From: Brassica napus
Taxonomy: Eukaryota > Streptophyta > Magnoliopsida > Brassicales > Brassicaceae
DNA: 64,000 nucleotides
Direction of reading: 5' to 3'
NCBI RefSeq assembly: GCF_020379485.1
Contig: NC_063452.1
Coordinates: 40,178,208 to 40,242,207 of the forward strand
Below the pieces are notes generated by a model. The model saw only the letters and a program-made list of their open reading frames with translations, did not search any database and was not told the origin of the DNA. The position numbers and the translations under genes were made by a program. Shown here piece by piece: positions 1-11,480 of the stretch (positions are counted from its first letter, which is position 1; every line of letters starts with the position of its first letter).

Positions 1-1319
1 AATATGTACAAATGTGTATATATATACGTGTTGACTATATAATAAAGTTGTACACGCGCTTTCGATTCTCTTTCAATTCATAATGACATGTGGTAAACAT
101 TCATATGAATAGTAGATTTTCATCTCTAAATTTTAATTTTTTAAGGATATACTTTCTTTCTTTGCTTCTAATTTTCTCCTCTGGGTTGGACCTCATACAA
201 TGTATGTTGTTTGATTTCGTATACACGTGTCATTAACAAGATTCGAATCCAATATACACAATTTTATGTGGCTTGAATCAATACAATGAAATGTGGGCCC
301 TTTTTCAAAGATATAGTAGATTTTTATCTATAACTGCTAAATCTTTTGAGGACATAATCTTAATTTTTTTCATCTTCGATTTTTATTTATCCAATATATT
401 CTACTTAAATATGTAAAACATGTAACTAATTGTAAAAGGGACCATTTGTGATGACCAATGGGAAAGAGATTCTTGCGATTAAGATTACTTTATTTGTGAA
501 AAAGTAGAGAAGAGGAAAGTAATTTTTAAGTAAATTTAGTTTCTCATGAAGAAAGAATCTTGGAAGAAAGATTATTGTAACTTCGTCTTTGACATGATTT
601 ATTTGAGATATTCTTTCTTTGTTAATGTTAGATAAGTAAGAGAAAAAGATTTTTGGGTGTGAAGAAGCTTAGTTAATGTTATAGAAGGATTTAGTATATA
701 AATCCAGTCTGATATAGGCCCAATCGCAATGGGCTAAATTTACAGTTTCCACTTGATCATCAGCAAAGCCTAACTATTCTTATCTAAAAAGGGTACTTCA
801 CAGCTCGAGGAAGCGAGCTCAAGGTCTAATAAAATAATAACTAAGATCCGTTACTTTGCGGTCAAACGGTTACACAACATACCAAGATCTTTGGCGCAAG
901 ACACGTCACATGCACCTTAGATACACGGAGTAGTTGGAGTGATCCAAAGGATTCATCTCTTATAATAACAAATTCTAGTATTAAGCTCTAATTTCAGGCC
1001 TTCCCTGGCAATCGGGATCGGGGTTCTTGAAATTCAAGAAGGTGTAATTGACAAAGGGCTAAAGAGTTTATTCGAGGACTTAGGTCAATTATGCATGTGT
1101 TTTGGTATTGAGGCTACAGATGTAGTATAAAAATATTTGCAATTTAGGTTTTAGCATACAATTAGTGTTTCGCATAATCCTTTTTTTAGCCTTATGAAAA
1201 TTGTTTTCATATAACTTTGTTTCAGTCACAAAAGCTGTTCTGAGAGGCTTTAGTTGAACATAGCTGAAGTCATCACCTAGGAAGACGAAGCCTAAGAGGC
1301 TCGACACCGAATTTATTGG
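1..1319. other. AT-rich non-coding flank of copy 1
   Basis: Apart from the MATE relic at 440-595, no gene is supported here. Positions 1-437 correspond to the region upstream of the MATE pseudogene in copy 2. Positions 640-1,319 lead into the copia remnant; I could not find a copia LTR border or a primer-binding site. The minus-strand ORF at 1,089-1,325 has no recognisable features and opens with TTG. Confidence 0.5.
440..595 (-). pseudogene. MATE gene 5'-end relic, copy 1
   Basis: On the minus strand this piece matches the start of the MATE pseudogene at 28,662-28,834, from the ATG-like site at 595 to the first membrane segment (a PLVITN stretch where the other gene has PLIITN). It carries several stops and ends abruptly at about 440. 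The sequence to its right also resembles the 28,835-28,900 promoter. I take it as the remnant of a neighbouring MATE paralogue, so the locus once held tandem MATE genes. Confidence 0.7.
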
Positions 1320-2269
1320 AAACAAGTTACATGATAGTGATTTGCTCGGTCGTAATAGAGAGAACCGTGAGGCCTACTCTTCTCTCATGAGTGAATCCAA
1401 TTGTGGAGAAATGTGGAACAAGTCAATGACAAATGATGGTCCCACAGCTTAGTGAGATTGAGCTACTAATCAAAGCTGCAAAAGCCATCATCTCCTCTAA
1501 GAAGTAAGGTGCTCATTCTCTTATTTATAAGTCAATTACAATAGATTCAGAGGCTAGTCATGACATGATTAGTGACAAGAATCTAATTAATGATGTTACA
1601 CATGTTCTTGGGAATGTTATAATCAAATGGATATAAGGTGAAGAACGAAGGAATTGAGAATCTTAGGCTTGCATCCAAACTATTCTTAGTGAGGAAAGCC
1701 ATGATTGACCTGAATTGTCAGGTGGTTTTTAGACCCCGTGACGTTGAGTTTGAAAAAATACAGACAGGAAAGGTGATTGGAGAAGGAAACAGCCTTATTA
1801 CGTCACCCACACTCTCGTCCATTAGAACTCATGATGCCAGATATGATGTCCTTTAACCACTTGGAATGTGAAGTAGGCATCTTAGGAAAACATTACAAAT
1901 CTGTCTTCCCTACATCGATAACCATCTATGAGAAGTGATTTGACTTAGATTAGTCTGATGTTTGGAGATCTCCATGTGTGTCTAGAGATAACTACAAGTA
2001 CTTTATCACTTTTATATATGAGAAGTCAAAGTATACTTGGCTGGCATCACAGCCTTCTAAGGATTGTGTTTTACATGCTTTCATGAACTTCCAATCTTAT
2101 GTCACTAACATCAAATGCTAATGTGAAGGTACTTAGGGCAGACAATGGAAGTGAATAAACTAGTCACACATTCAAGAATCACTTAGAAAATTTGGGTATA
2201 GTTCACAAAACAATTTATCCTTATACACCTCAGCAGAATGGAGTGGTTGAAAGAAATAAGAGGCATCTC
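1320..2269 (+). pseudogene. Ty1/copia gag-pol remnant, 5' part (copy 1)
   Basis: Scattered frames give copia hallmarks in the right order. An aspartic-protease core reads IDSEASHDMI near 1,541, with the usual glycine replaced by Glu. A pre-integrase stretch with TGKVIGEG lies at 1,638-1,856. The integrase core follows at about 1,950-2,269, with SDVWRSPC, LRADNGSE and TPQQNGVVERN. Many stops and frameshifts show it is long dead. It is cut at 2,269 by Athila and resumes at 26,706. No copia LTRs were identified. Confidence 0.85.
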
Positions 2270-3399
2270 TGATATATGGTGTTTTTAATACCATTATATG
2301 TGTTCTTTGAGTTAATTCTCAGTCCTAATTCATGCTTATTTGATATCATTCCAGGTTTGGAGCAGGTGAAAGAGTAAAGAAGAGAGTGCCATGAAGGAAG
2401 AAGTCATTTTGGAATATCTAACGCAGAACAACCAGTCGGATCAATCCGAAGGTTGTTCCCAAAAAGAGCAAGCGACTGACTGTTCCCAACTATTAAGGAA
2501 ACCTCCAAGATTTCAGGGGTTTGCCCTAGATTTTCTCTCCTTTCTCAGCTGCCGGCGCCTCCATATAAAAAGCCTATGCTATCATTTCTAATTCCTTACG
2601 CGACTTTTACAAGAGACCTAGAACTATTTTGGATTTAGAAACTTGTAAGGGAGAAGGCTTCATCTCTAATTTTCACGAGAAGATCATCCTGAACCCTTAT
2701 CTTTCTACTTTATTTTATATGCAGTATTATTCAGAAATCATGTCTGTGTCATCTTGCTTTATGATTGAGTAGTCGGCTAAGCTTGCTTAGGGTTTAGGGT
2801 GTCAATCGCATGAGCTAAACGCAAATAAGTGATTATAACTGTTCTTCATTCATATTGTTCTTACTGCTTGCATTGAATTGATCACTTAATGTTCGATCTC
2901 TAGTTTAATCACCTAGCTAACCGGTTAGGAGATAAACTGATATATATTGAATGAGATTCATATCCCTAATCAACGAGAGTAGATATTAGGGTATTAAGTG
3001 AATTAATTGGATCTGATCTCTAAGACTTGCTATCGCGTCTTGTTCCAAGTGAGAGCTTAGGACTCAATGCCGATCAGCAAAGGGAACAAGTCCGCGATAG
3101 TGGATTGTTCTAGCCGAGTGATCCGAGTTCTAGACTGCACCTCATTGCACTTGAATAATTGTTTGGTTCCGCATTGACACCCGATGAACAACCCTAAGCT
3201 GGCTTTCATTTAAATCAAATTTGAATCTCTAGGTATTCTAGTTACTTGCGTCACCATTGATTTTAAAACCCCACTTGTTTCCCAACTTAATATTGAACTC
3301 ATAAGAGTAAAGAGTAAACTGGTCCTCTAGATTGAATCTCAAATATTACGATTACCACTGTTAACTTGACAGTAGCAAGGATTCATTTTTAGTGTATCA
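2270..3399 (+). repeat. Athila 5' LTR, copy 1
   Basis: This 1,130-bp LTR starts TGATATATGG and ends GTGTATCA, directly before the primer-binding site. A TATA-like TATAAAAA lies at 2,564-2,571. It matches the 3' LTR pieces at 13,083-13,486, 14,526-15,223 and 26,664-26,700 and the 31,267-32,403 LTR in copy 2, but lacks the solo-LTR insertion. Confidence 0.93.
2564..2571 (+). promoter_or_regulatory. TATA box of the Athila LTR
   Basis: TATAAAAA follows a GC-rich CCGGCGCC stretch and is kept in all four Athila LTRs of the window (also near 13,377, 31,561 and 54,937). It is the likely Pol II core promoter of the element. Inferred from sequence only. Confidence 0.6.
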
Positions 3400-3404
3400 A
3401 ATTT

Positions 3405-3416
3405 TGGCGCCGTTGC
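3405..3416 (+). other. Primer-binding site, tRNA-Asp type (Athila copy 1)
   Basis: TGGCGCCGTTGC lies 5 bp after the LTR end and is complementary to the 3' end of plant tRNA-Asp, the primer usual for Athila elements. The following bases (GACGGGGA) depart slightly from the perfect CGGGGA continuation. Confidence 0.8.
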
Positions 3417-3632
3417 GACGGGGACCAGGGTTTTACCTTTATTTTTTGGTTTAATATTTAGTCTGAGATATCTAACTTGCTTTTAATTCTTTGTTGGAAC
3501 AGATGATCCAAGTGCATGACCAGTAGACATACTCGGAGCAACGCACAAGGACCACTACATCAACTGACCAACGACGAACTCGCAAGATTAGACAGACAGA
3601 ATCGTTAACAGCCGAGAACAACCGACACCAAC

Positions 3633-5330
3633 ATGGGTGATCACGGCAATCAGGATGACCTCACTGCTGCACTGGCAATCATTCAACAACAAATGCAGAC
3701 TCAGCAACAACAGATGTTGCAGATGTAGCAGACCATCCAAAATCAGCAACAAGCTGCTCAAGAAGCAGCTGAGAACGCCGCGTGAGAAGAGCGTGATGCT
3801 CCTATTGGGGAGCGGAACCTTCCGCGGAACTTCGCTAGTAACCGCTCCCCCATCAACCCTCCTCCTTGCACTCGGCATGACTATGAGATCAAACCTGCAC
3901 TGATAAGTCTGGTACAGAAGAGCACGTTCAGTGGTCTCACTAGTGACATCCCGATGGACCACATCGAAGCCTTTGAGAGAATCTACAATTTCTCTCGCTC
4001 TAACGGAGTGCCACCAGATTATGTCAAATGCACGCTGTTCCCATTCTCTCTTGAAGGGAAAGCTTCTCACTGGCTCCAATCTCTGCCGACCGGTTCTCTT
4101 ACCTCATGGGACCAGGTCAGATCAGCGTTCCTGAGCCACTTCTACACGAAATTTAAAACCGCGGCTCTACGGCACATGATCTCCAATTTCAAGCAGAAGT
4201 CTGATGAACCTTTTCATGAAGCTTGGGAGAGGTACAAGGAGTACCAGAGAGAGTGGCCACACCATGGGTTTGACAATGACTATATATTGGAGGTGTTCTA
4301 TGATAGAGTGAGCTATGAGTTTCGAAACACCCTTGATTCTTCGAGTAATGGAGACTTCATGGCTCAAACCACACCTGGTGCGTTCGAGCTGATTGAGAAC
4401 ATGGCTTCAAGTTCACTAAACAAGAACAAGGAGCATGATCACTCGAAGAGTGTGAACAGCATAGATGATCTCGCAGCAAAGGTGGACCAACTGCTTAAGG
4501 GAAACCAAAGCCAAGTGTTCATAATGGAAGAAGCAGCTCTTGAGAAGAGTGTCGGTGACCTGGTGTTTGATGCTGAAATATCAGGAGATGAACAGCAAGA
4601 GGTGAGCTACGTGAATGGGCAAGGATGGCAGCTAAAAAATTACCACCCAAACCCTAACGTGAGGAACAACCCACAGCTTTTCTGGCCTAAGCAAGACAAA
4701 CCAGCTGATCCTGCACAGAGTAACCAAGGTCAGTATGCCGGGTATCAAAAGAACTACCAACCCCGAAACTATGTTCTAAGCCAACCGCAGAACAATCCAC
4801 CTCAGATGCAGAAACACCAGAACACTCAGCCAGCTACCTCCGCTCCTATCGCTGTTACGCAAGATGAGGCAAAAGCTATGTTGCAGCAGCTGCTCCATGG
4901 ACAACAGCTCCAAGGGAAGGCTCTAATCCAGGTTACTACCGAGATCAATACCAAAATGAACCATATGTTCAACGATTTGAGCACCAAGTACGACAATGTT
5001 GCGAGTCATATGAGACTGATGGACATTCAGATTGCTCAGACTGCTGAAAGCGTCAAGAGGCAACAAGGTACTCAACCTGGGAAAACCGACAAAAACCCTA
5101 AGGAGTGCAATGCGGTTGGGTTGGGAAGTAGAAAGCAACTGTCTGAGCCGGTAAAGAAGAGGTTCACTACGGCTGAGAAGGGGAAGCAGAAAGAGTCAGA
5201 ACAACCACCAGCCGATACCCCGACAGCTGAGAAGGAGAGGGAACCAACAGTTGGAACCAATTCCCCAGGACCAGAACAACCAGCTGAGGCTGTCCGCCCG
5301 ATCCCAGAGCCTGTTCCTGCTCGCGAATAA
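3633..5330 (+). pseudogene. Athila Gag, copy 1 (internal stops)
   Basis: The likely start is the ATG at 3,633 (MGDHGNQDDL), in frame with the long open stretch from 3,954. A Gln-rich N-terminus is broken by TAG at 3,726 (shared with copy 2) and TGA at 3,783. The latter is private to copy 1, where copy 2 has CGA, so it fits CpG deamination. The Retrotrans_gag-type domain (WLQSLPTGSLTSW region) follows, then a Gln/Pro-rich tail. No CCHC knuckle is visible. The frame ends at TAA 5,328-5,330 and continues into the protease after that stop. Confidence 0.88.
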
Positions 5331-6431
5331 AATCCTAAAGTCCCTTACCCTGTTCCAGCAAAGGCTACTCGTAAGGACCGAGAGGAGATGAAGTGCAGAA
5401 AGATGGTGGAGGACCTAACCATCCGACTCCCCTTGATGGATGCGATCCAGATGATGCCCTCCATGCGCAGCTTTATGAAGGAATTGATCTCAGGAAAAAT
5501 ATCAGAGGAGAGCGAATTCATGACTGTCTCAAAGGAGTGCAGCGCCGTGCTTTAGAATAGGCAGATAAAGAAGCGAGGAGACCCTGGCAAATTCGTCCTC
5601 TCTATCCAGATTGGGAAGACAATTTTCTCATGCTCCATGGTTGATCTGGGATCCAGCGTAAACCTCATGCCTTACTCTGTAGCACGATCTCTGGGATACA
5701 CGCATTTCAAACCAACTAAGATATCCTTGGTGTTCGCGGATAGATCAGTTAAGTCCCCGGTTAGTATTCTAGAGGATCTCCAAGTAAAAGTTGGGAACAC
5801 CTCTGTTCCAGCAGACTTCGTAGTTCTAGAGCTGGAAGAGGAATCCAAAGATCCTCTCATCTTAGGAAGACCGTTCCTATGTACTGTTGGAGCCATCATT
5901 GATGTGCGGCAAGGTAAGATTGATCTCAATCTGGGGGACATAGTCATGCAGTTCGAGATGGATGAGCTGCTGAAGAAGCCGATGCTTGATGGACAGACCT
6001 TCGAGGTGGATGAAGGGATTGATCCGCTGCAACATCACGACGGGATGATCGAGGAGATTCTTATAGAAGATTCACTTGAGCTTGCACTAGTAAGAGCTGA
6101 GTCCGAGAAGAGTGTCAAGAACATTGACGCAGACGGGTATTCTAAGATGCTTGACTCCGGAAGGAGTATGGGAAGAATGGTGGCGAGTCTAAGTCTGGGG
6201 GAAGAAAGCAACAAGGACGAAAACACTCCAACTGGAGCGACCCCTTTACCGAACTCGCTTGTTCCACCGAACCTACCTGATGATCCCTGGAGCAAGTTGA
6301 AGGCTCCCAAGGTTGAGCTAAAACCCCTTCCCAAGGGGCTCAGGTACGCTTTCTTAGGTCCGAATTCCACTTACCCAGTCATTGTGAACGCTGAACTCAA
6401 TAATGTGGAAACTGCATTGCTTTTGTGTTAG
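5331..6431 (+). pseudogene. Athila aspartic protease region, copy 1
   Basis: It is in the same frame as gag. It contains a conserved leader (LMDAIQMMPSMRSF), then the protease core with VDLGSSVNLMPYSV near 5,637 and LILGRPFL near 5,860. A TAG near 5,554 is private to copy 1 (copy 2 has CAG there). A TAG at 6,429-6,431 is shared by both copies, so it predates the duplication. The active-site motif is D-L-G rather than D-S/T-G, as is usual in Athila. Confidence 0.85.
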
Positions 6432-8080
6432 CTTAGGAAGTATCGTAAGGCATTAGGATATTCACTAGCTGACATACCTGGCATCTCAACTAATTTATGC
6501 ATGCATAGAATACACCTAGAAGATGAATCAATGACTTCTTTTGAACATCAGAGGAGCTTAAACCCGAATCTAAAAGATGTTGTTAAGAAAGAGATAATGA
6601 AACTTCTTGAAGCTGGTGTGATCTATGACATATCTGATAGTAAGTGGGTTAGCCCTGTTCATGTAGTACCTAAGAAAGGTGGGATCACTGTTATCACAAA
6701 TGAAAAGAATGAATTGATCCCTACTAGAATAGTGACAGGACATCGCATGTGCATTGATTTCAGAAAATTAAATGCAGCCACTAGAAATGATCACTTTCCA
6801 CTTCCCTTCATTGATCAAATGCTTGAGAGATTGGCCAACCACCCATATTACTGCTTTTTAGATGGTTATTCAGGTTTCTTTCAGATCCCTTTCCATCCGG
6901 ACGATCAGGAGAAGACGACATTCACATGCCCATACGGAACGTATGCATACAGGAGAATTCCATTCGGCCTGTGCAATGCGCCAACAACATTTCAGCGCTG
7001 CATGATGTCGATCTTTACTGACCTGATTGAAGACATTATGGAGGTTTTCATGGACGATTTCAGTGTCTATGGAAGCTCCTTTAGTGTCTGTTTGTCAAAC
7101 TTGTGCAGGGTACTCAAAAGGTGTGAGGAGAAACATCTGGTGCTCAATTGGGAGAAGTGCCACTTCATGGTCAGAGATGGGATTGTTCTAAGGCATAAGA
7201 TCTCCGAGAAAGGCATTGAGGTAGATAAGACAAAGGTCAAGGTGATGATGAGCTTGCAGCACCAACAACTGTGAAAGCTATCAGAAGCTTCTTGGGTCAC
7301 GCAGGGTTTTACAGGAGGTTCATTCAGGATTTCTCAAAAATAGCGAGACCACTCACCAGACTGCTCTGCAAGGAGATCAAGTTTGATTTCGACAGCGAGT
7401 GCTTAGCTGCGTTCCATACGATCAAATGAGCTCTAGTCAACGCACCTGTTGTACAACCGCCAGACTGGGATCTCCCTTTTGAGATCATGACTGATGCTAG
7501 CGATTTTGCAGTTGGAGCAGTCCTTGGGCAGCGCAAGGATAAGACACTTCATGTGATCTATTACGCAAGCAAAACCATGGATGAAGCTCAATGCAGATAC
7601 ACTACGACTGAGAAGGAACTCCTGGGTATTGTTTTTGCATTCGAGAAGTTAAGATCCTACCTGGTGGGATCAAAGGTGATTGTGCACATAGACCATGCTG
7701 CTCTTAAGTACTTGCTCACAAAGAAGGATGCAAAACCGAGGTTGTTGAGGTGGATTCTTCTTCTCCAAGAATTTGATCTCGAGATAAAAGACAAAAAGGG
7801 AGTCAAGAATGGGGTTGCAGACCACTTGTCCAGAATGAAGATTGAGGACGACACAGCTCTTGATGAAGAACACACAGTGGAACACGTCAACACGATTGGT
7901 CTGCGCTTCGCGGAACAACCCCTGAGCATAACATCCGATTGTTCTCGCGTACCGGAACAACCAGTAGCCGCGATCCAAAAGCAGCACTCTCACCTCCCCT
8001 GGATTGCTGAGATTGCGAACTTCCTAGCTGCTGAAAAGGAACAACTTAAGTTCACTGGAAACAAAAAGAGGAAATTCTGA
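6432..8080 (+). pseudogene. Athila reverse transcriptase and RNase H, copy 1
   Basis: RT fingers and palm are clear: VSPVHVVPKKGG, CIDFRKLNAATR, then the catalytic box FMDD followed by FSVYGSSF near 7,050. A 1-nt deletion near 7,259 (copy 2 has one more C) shifts the frame. RNase H follows with [30 protein letters not shown] and [10 protein letters not shown], ending DHLSR. There are further stops at TGA 7,427-7,429 (private) and TGA 8,078-8,080 (shared with copy 2). Confidence 0.9.
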
Positions 8081-9256
8081 AGAGAGGCGAGGCAGTATGT
8101 TTGGGATGAACCGTACTTGTACAAACATTGCAAGGATGGCATATTCAGAAGGTGTGTTCCAGAGGCAGATATTCCAAGGATTCTACATCATTGCCATGGT
8201 TCCTCCTATGCAGGCCACTTCGCCACATTCAAAACGGTTTCCAAAATCCTCCAAGCAGGTTTCTGGTGGCCAACTATGTTCAGAGATGCTCACGCCTACA
8301 TAGCTTTATGCGATGCATGCCAGCGACTTGGGAACATCAACAAAAGGAATGAAATGCCTCAGAATTACATTTTAGAAGTTGAGGTGTTCGACTGTTGGGG
8401 AGTCGACTTCATGGGACCATTCCCTCCGTCCTTCAAGAAGGAGTACATTCTGGTCGCCGTTGACTATGTCTCCAAGTGGGTAGAAGCAGTGGTGAGTCCC
8501 ACTAATGATGCAAAAGTGGTGATTAAGATGTTCAGCTCCATCATCTTTCCGAGATTTGGGGTGCCTAGAGTGGTCATTAGCGTTGGCGGAACACACTACA
8601 TCAACAAGGCATGTCAGGGCCTGTTGAAGAAGAATGGGGTGAAACACAAGGTGGCTACCGATTATCACCCCCAGACGAGTGGACAGGTTGAAGTTTCCAA
8701 CAGGGAAGTCAAGAACATTCTTTTGAAAACTATCAATACCTCGCGCAAAGACTGGTCGTTTAAGCTGGACGATGCTGTCTGGGCCTACAGAACAGCCTAC
8801 AAAACGTCGCTAGGGACCACCCCCTATCACCTGGTCTACGGTAAGGCTTGTCATCTTCCTGTCGAGCTTGAATACAAGGCTGCATGGGCGGTCAAGTTAC
8901 TGAATTTCGACATCAAGCCAGCAACTGAGAGGTGCATGATCCAAGTCCATGAGCTGGAAGAGATAAGGCACCTTGCCTATGAGAGTTCCAAAACTTATAA
9001 GGAGAAGACCAAAGCCTACCATGACAAGCGAATCATTGCCAGACGTTTCGAACCAAACGATAAGGTCTTGCTCTTCAACTCCAGACTTAGGTTGTTCCCA
9101 GGCAAGCTGAAATCTAGATGGTCCGGATCCTTCACCATTAAGGAAGTCCGCCCTTACGGAGCTGTTATGTTGCTGGACAGAAAGGGACGTCAATGGTCAG
9201 TGCATCAAGCATTACTTTGCTCACTCCACTATCGCAGAGGGAAGAAATTCCCCTAA
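8081..9256 (+). pseudogene. Athila integrase, copy 1 (catalytic Asp lost)
   Basis: The HHCC zinc region (HHCHGSSYAGHF to CDACQRLG) is followed by the catalytic core: first Asp in VDFMGPF, Glu in GQVEVSNREVK. The second catalytic Asp is replaced, reading SVGGTHY, where copy 2 has SDGGTHY. The domain ends with the basic C-terminus RWSGSFTIKEV. The frame is open from 8,117 to 9,256, but the D-to-V change should abolish strand transfer. Confidence 0.9.
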
Positions 9257-9480
9257 GCGATCCCCCATCAGCCTGATCGGCTGAGCCAAGTCAAGCTAAT
9301 GACTTTAACTAAGCGCTTGGTGGGAGGCAATCCACTGATGAGTGTATATATTGTTTTCTATAGTCTATTTTATTTCTTTTCAGATTTAGTTTGCATGTCA
9401 AAAAGAAGAAAAACCGAACACTTCAGTCAGAACAACCGAAGGACTGTTCTTCTGGTGGAACAACCCATCGCCTGTTCCAG
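9257..9480 (+). other. Post-integrase leader with conserved hairpin motif
   Basis: This non-coding stretch lies between the integrase stop and a consensus splice donor. It contains GCGCTTGGTGGGAGGCAATC near 9,313, where GTGG and CCAC arms could pair. The same motif occurs in copy 2 near 38,321 and, on the minus strand, near 59,370 in the SID-type element. GGAACA and TGTTCC words are dense at 9,428-9,480. Confidence 0.6.
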
Positions 9481-10166
9481 GTAAGTGTTCCGGACCCAAA
9501 AACAATAAAAAAAAATAATAAAAAAAGAGAGTGAGATAATGGAGAGCGGTTAGGGTTTCGCCTATTTAAGGCCCCACCCTTCCAGTTTCCCCTTTCACTC
9601 AGCCATACACTCATCTTTCTCTTGCGATTTTGAAGCCATCACCAAAACTTAAATTCTCACTCTTTTTAAATGATTCTTGCTTCTAATACAATTGGATTTT
9701 CGAGTTCTCTCTGTTTTTGCAGTCCATTTGCTTTGATTATCACGGTAAGAGGCTCGGCAATCAAAATACAATCGCGATTTCGGTTTGAAAAGCTCACCCT
9801 TCTAAACCGCTTTGATAGTTATTTTCTTGTTAGAAATAGCTTGATCCGAAATTCCCTTTTGCTGTTAGGGTTGATTTTAGAAGTTGAACTTTTGTCTCTT
9901 AGCCCTAGAGAATCGCGGTTTCATTTCCCCTTTGTTTGAGCAAGTTCCGATTTAGACAAAATGTTGCATCTTGATATACATTGCTCATATGAATTGTGAT
10001 TGTGAAAAGTTGAAATGGTCTGGTTTGGCGAGTTGATGTTCAGGTTTGTTGAAGGCGGGTTGCTTAGAAGGGAAAATGAATAGTTCCTAAAAGAGGATTA
10101 GTTTGAATCCTTTTCTTCTTTGTAACCGAGGATGGAACTAATGAAAAACTTTTGTTTGCCTTGCAG
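9481..10166 (+). other. Predicted intron for the spliced Athila ORF-1 mRNA, copy 1
   Basis: The donor CAG|GTAAGT (cut at 9,480/9,481) is a perfect plant consensus. The acceptor TTTGCCTTGCAG|ATG (10,166/10,167) leaves an ATG directly at the exon start. The 686-bp interval is AT-rich and holds no recognisable gene. Copy 2 keeps both sites (38,490-39,173). Spliced env-position transcripts are known for the Athila-lineage Bagy-2 of barley, so a similar subgenomic RNA is plausible here. Confidence 0.6.
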
Positions 10167-11480
10167 ATGCCTCCACGCACCAAGCAATCAGCCAATAGAA
10201 AAAAAGAAGACGAACAACACGCCCCCACAACGAGCACAACAACCAACCTCCGCCTCTTACCCATGGCCGCGAGATTAGGAGGACGAGCCAATCAATCTCG
10301 ATGACCCTATGCTTTTAGATTTCAATTGCGAAGGGTGGGAAAAGGAGACAGCTAGTCGGTACAACACTCTCCTCAAGGCCGAGATAGTACCTACCCATTT
10401 TTGCCACGCCGAGACTCTCGTTGAGCTCGGTATCGACGAGGATGTGTTCGAGACGCTGCAAGCGATGGGGATCGCTCCCCTTTGTTACGCTACGCATGAG
10501 CTCTACCCTGACCTTGTCCGCCAAATGCTCGCCACTGCCACCATCAGCTATGAGGACTTCTCTACTCCTTCCTACGCCAACTGCTCCTTTTCATTCTTGG
10601 CTGATGGGGAGTATTGCTCACTGTCCCTCGACAAACTCAACGAAATCTATGAGATCGCGAATGAGCCGAGAGGGGTAGAAGTGGCAAAAAAGTTCGCCCC
10701 ATCAAACACCTTCTGGGACTTCATCGCGAATGGGAACTTCACACCTGGCAAAGCCTACCAGTCGCAGATCAGGAACCCAACACTTAGAATAATTGTAAAG
10801 ATCATTTCAAACCTCCTGTTCGCCAAGGATCAGACTTCCAAAGTGAGAAACGGGGAGCTGCAAACCCTGTATGCAGGTATTGAGGATGAGACCCGCCCTT
10901 CAGGGTCTGGCATTCAAATTCAGAAGGTCACGACGAACCCAGGCTTTCATTTCATCACCATGCTTTACGAGAGGAGGCTCTGCCTGATGCACGACACGAA
11001 CAAGAAGAACAGAAGCGGTAGCTTGCTCACGCCGCTCTTCAAGCATTTCGGCATTGATCTCAGCAAATACAAGGTGAACACGGAGATTCAGTACCTCGAC
11101 ATCAAGTACCTTATGGCGTGCCACATCATGCGAGATGAGGGTACCTACAGCTTCTTCGACAAGGAGGGTACCCAACTGTTCACCAAGCTGCCTCACCCCG
11201 AGATCACCAGGCTCAGCGTGTTCGACAACATCCGCTTCTCCCACCACCTGAGCTCCTATGCACTGATCCTCGTGCTGCTGCACCTGACGCGGATATGGAG
11301 GATTTCGAGGACATTACCCCTGAAGCTGACCCATCATACGACCCCAGAGAGCTGGCGGATGTGACAGATGATCAGGCTTACCGATACTCGATGGTTGACT
11401 CGCAGCGGAAGAACAACAGTCTCGTGCGGAGGATACTCCATCTCGTTACCAGCGGCTGCATTGGCGGAAGTAACCAGTGA
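10167..11480 (+). pseudogene. Athila ORF-1 protein (env position), copy 1
   Basis: The region starts MPPRTKQSANRKK at the predicted acceptor, then shifts frame. The main open stretch is 10,309-11,364. It resembles the Athila ORF-1 family (SRYNTLLKAEIV, HAETLVELGIDEDV, FWDFIANG, DIKYLMACHIMR). A TAG at 10,276-10,278 is private to copy 1. The C-terminus appears to continue in another frame from about 11,250 (ITPEADPSY, ADVTDDQAYR). The protein's function is unknown; it sits where retroviruses carry env, but I see no clear signal peptide or membrane anchor. Confidence 0.8.

Noticed and set aside
1089..1325. 78-residue minus-strand ORF kept in both copies (also 30,085-30,321)
   Set aside because: Begins with TTG, lies in AT-rich flank, and conservation is explained by the duplication.
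10309..11364. Athila ORF-1 as a true envelope glycoprotein
   Set aside because: No clear signal peptide, transmembrane anchor or furin-like site seen; only its position is env-like.
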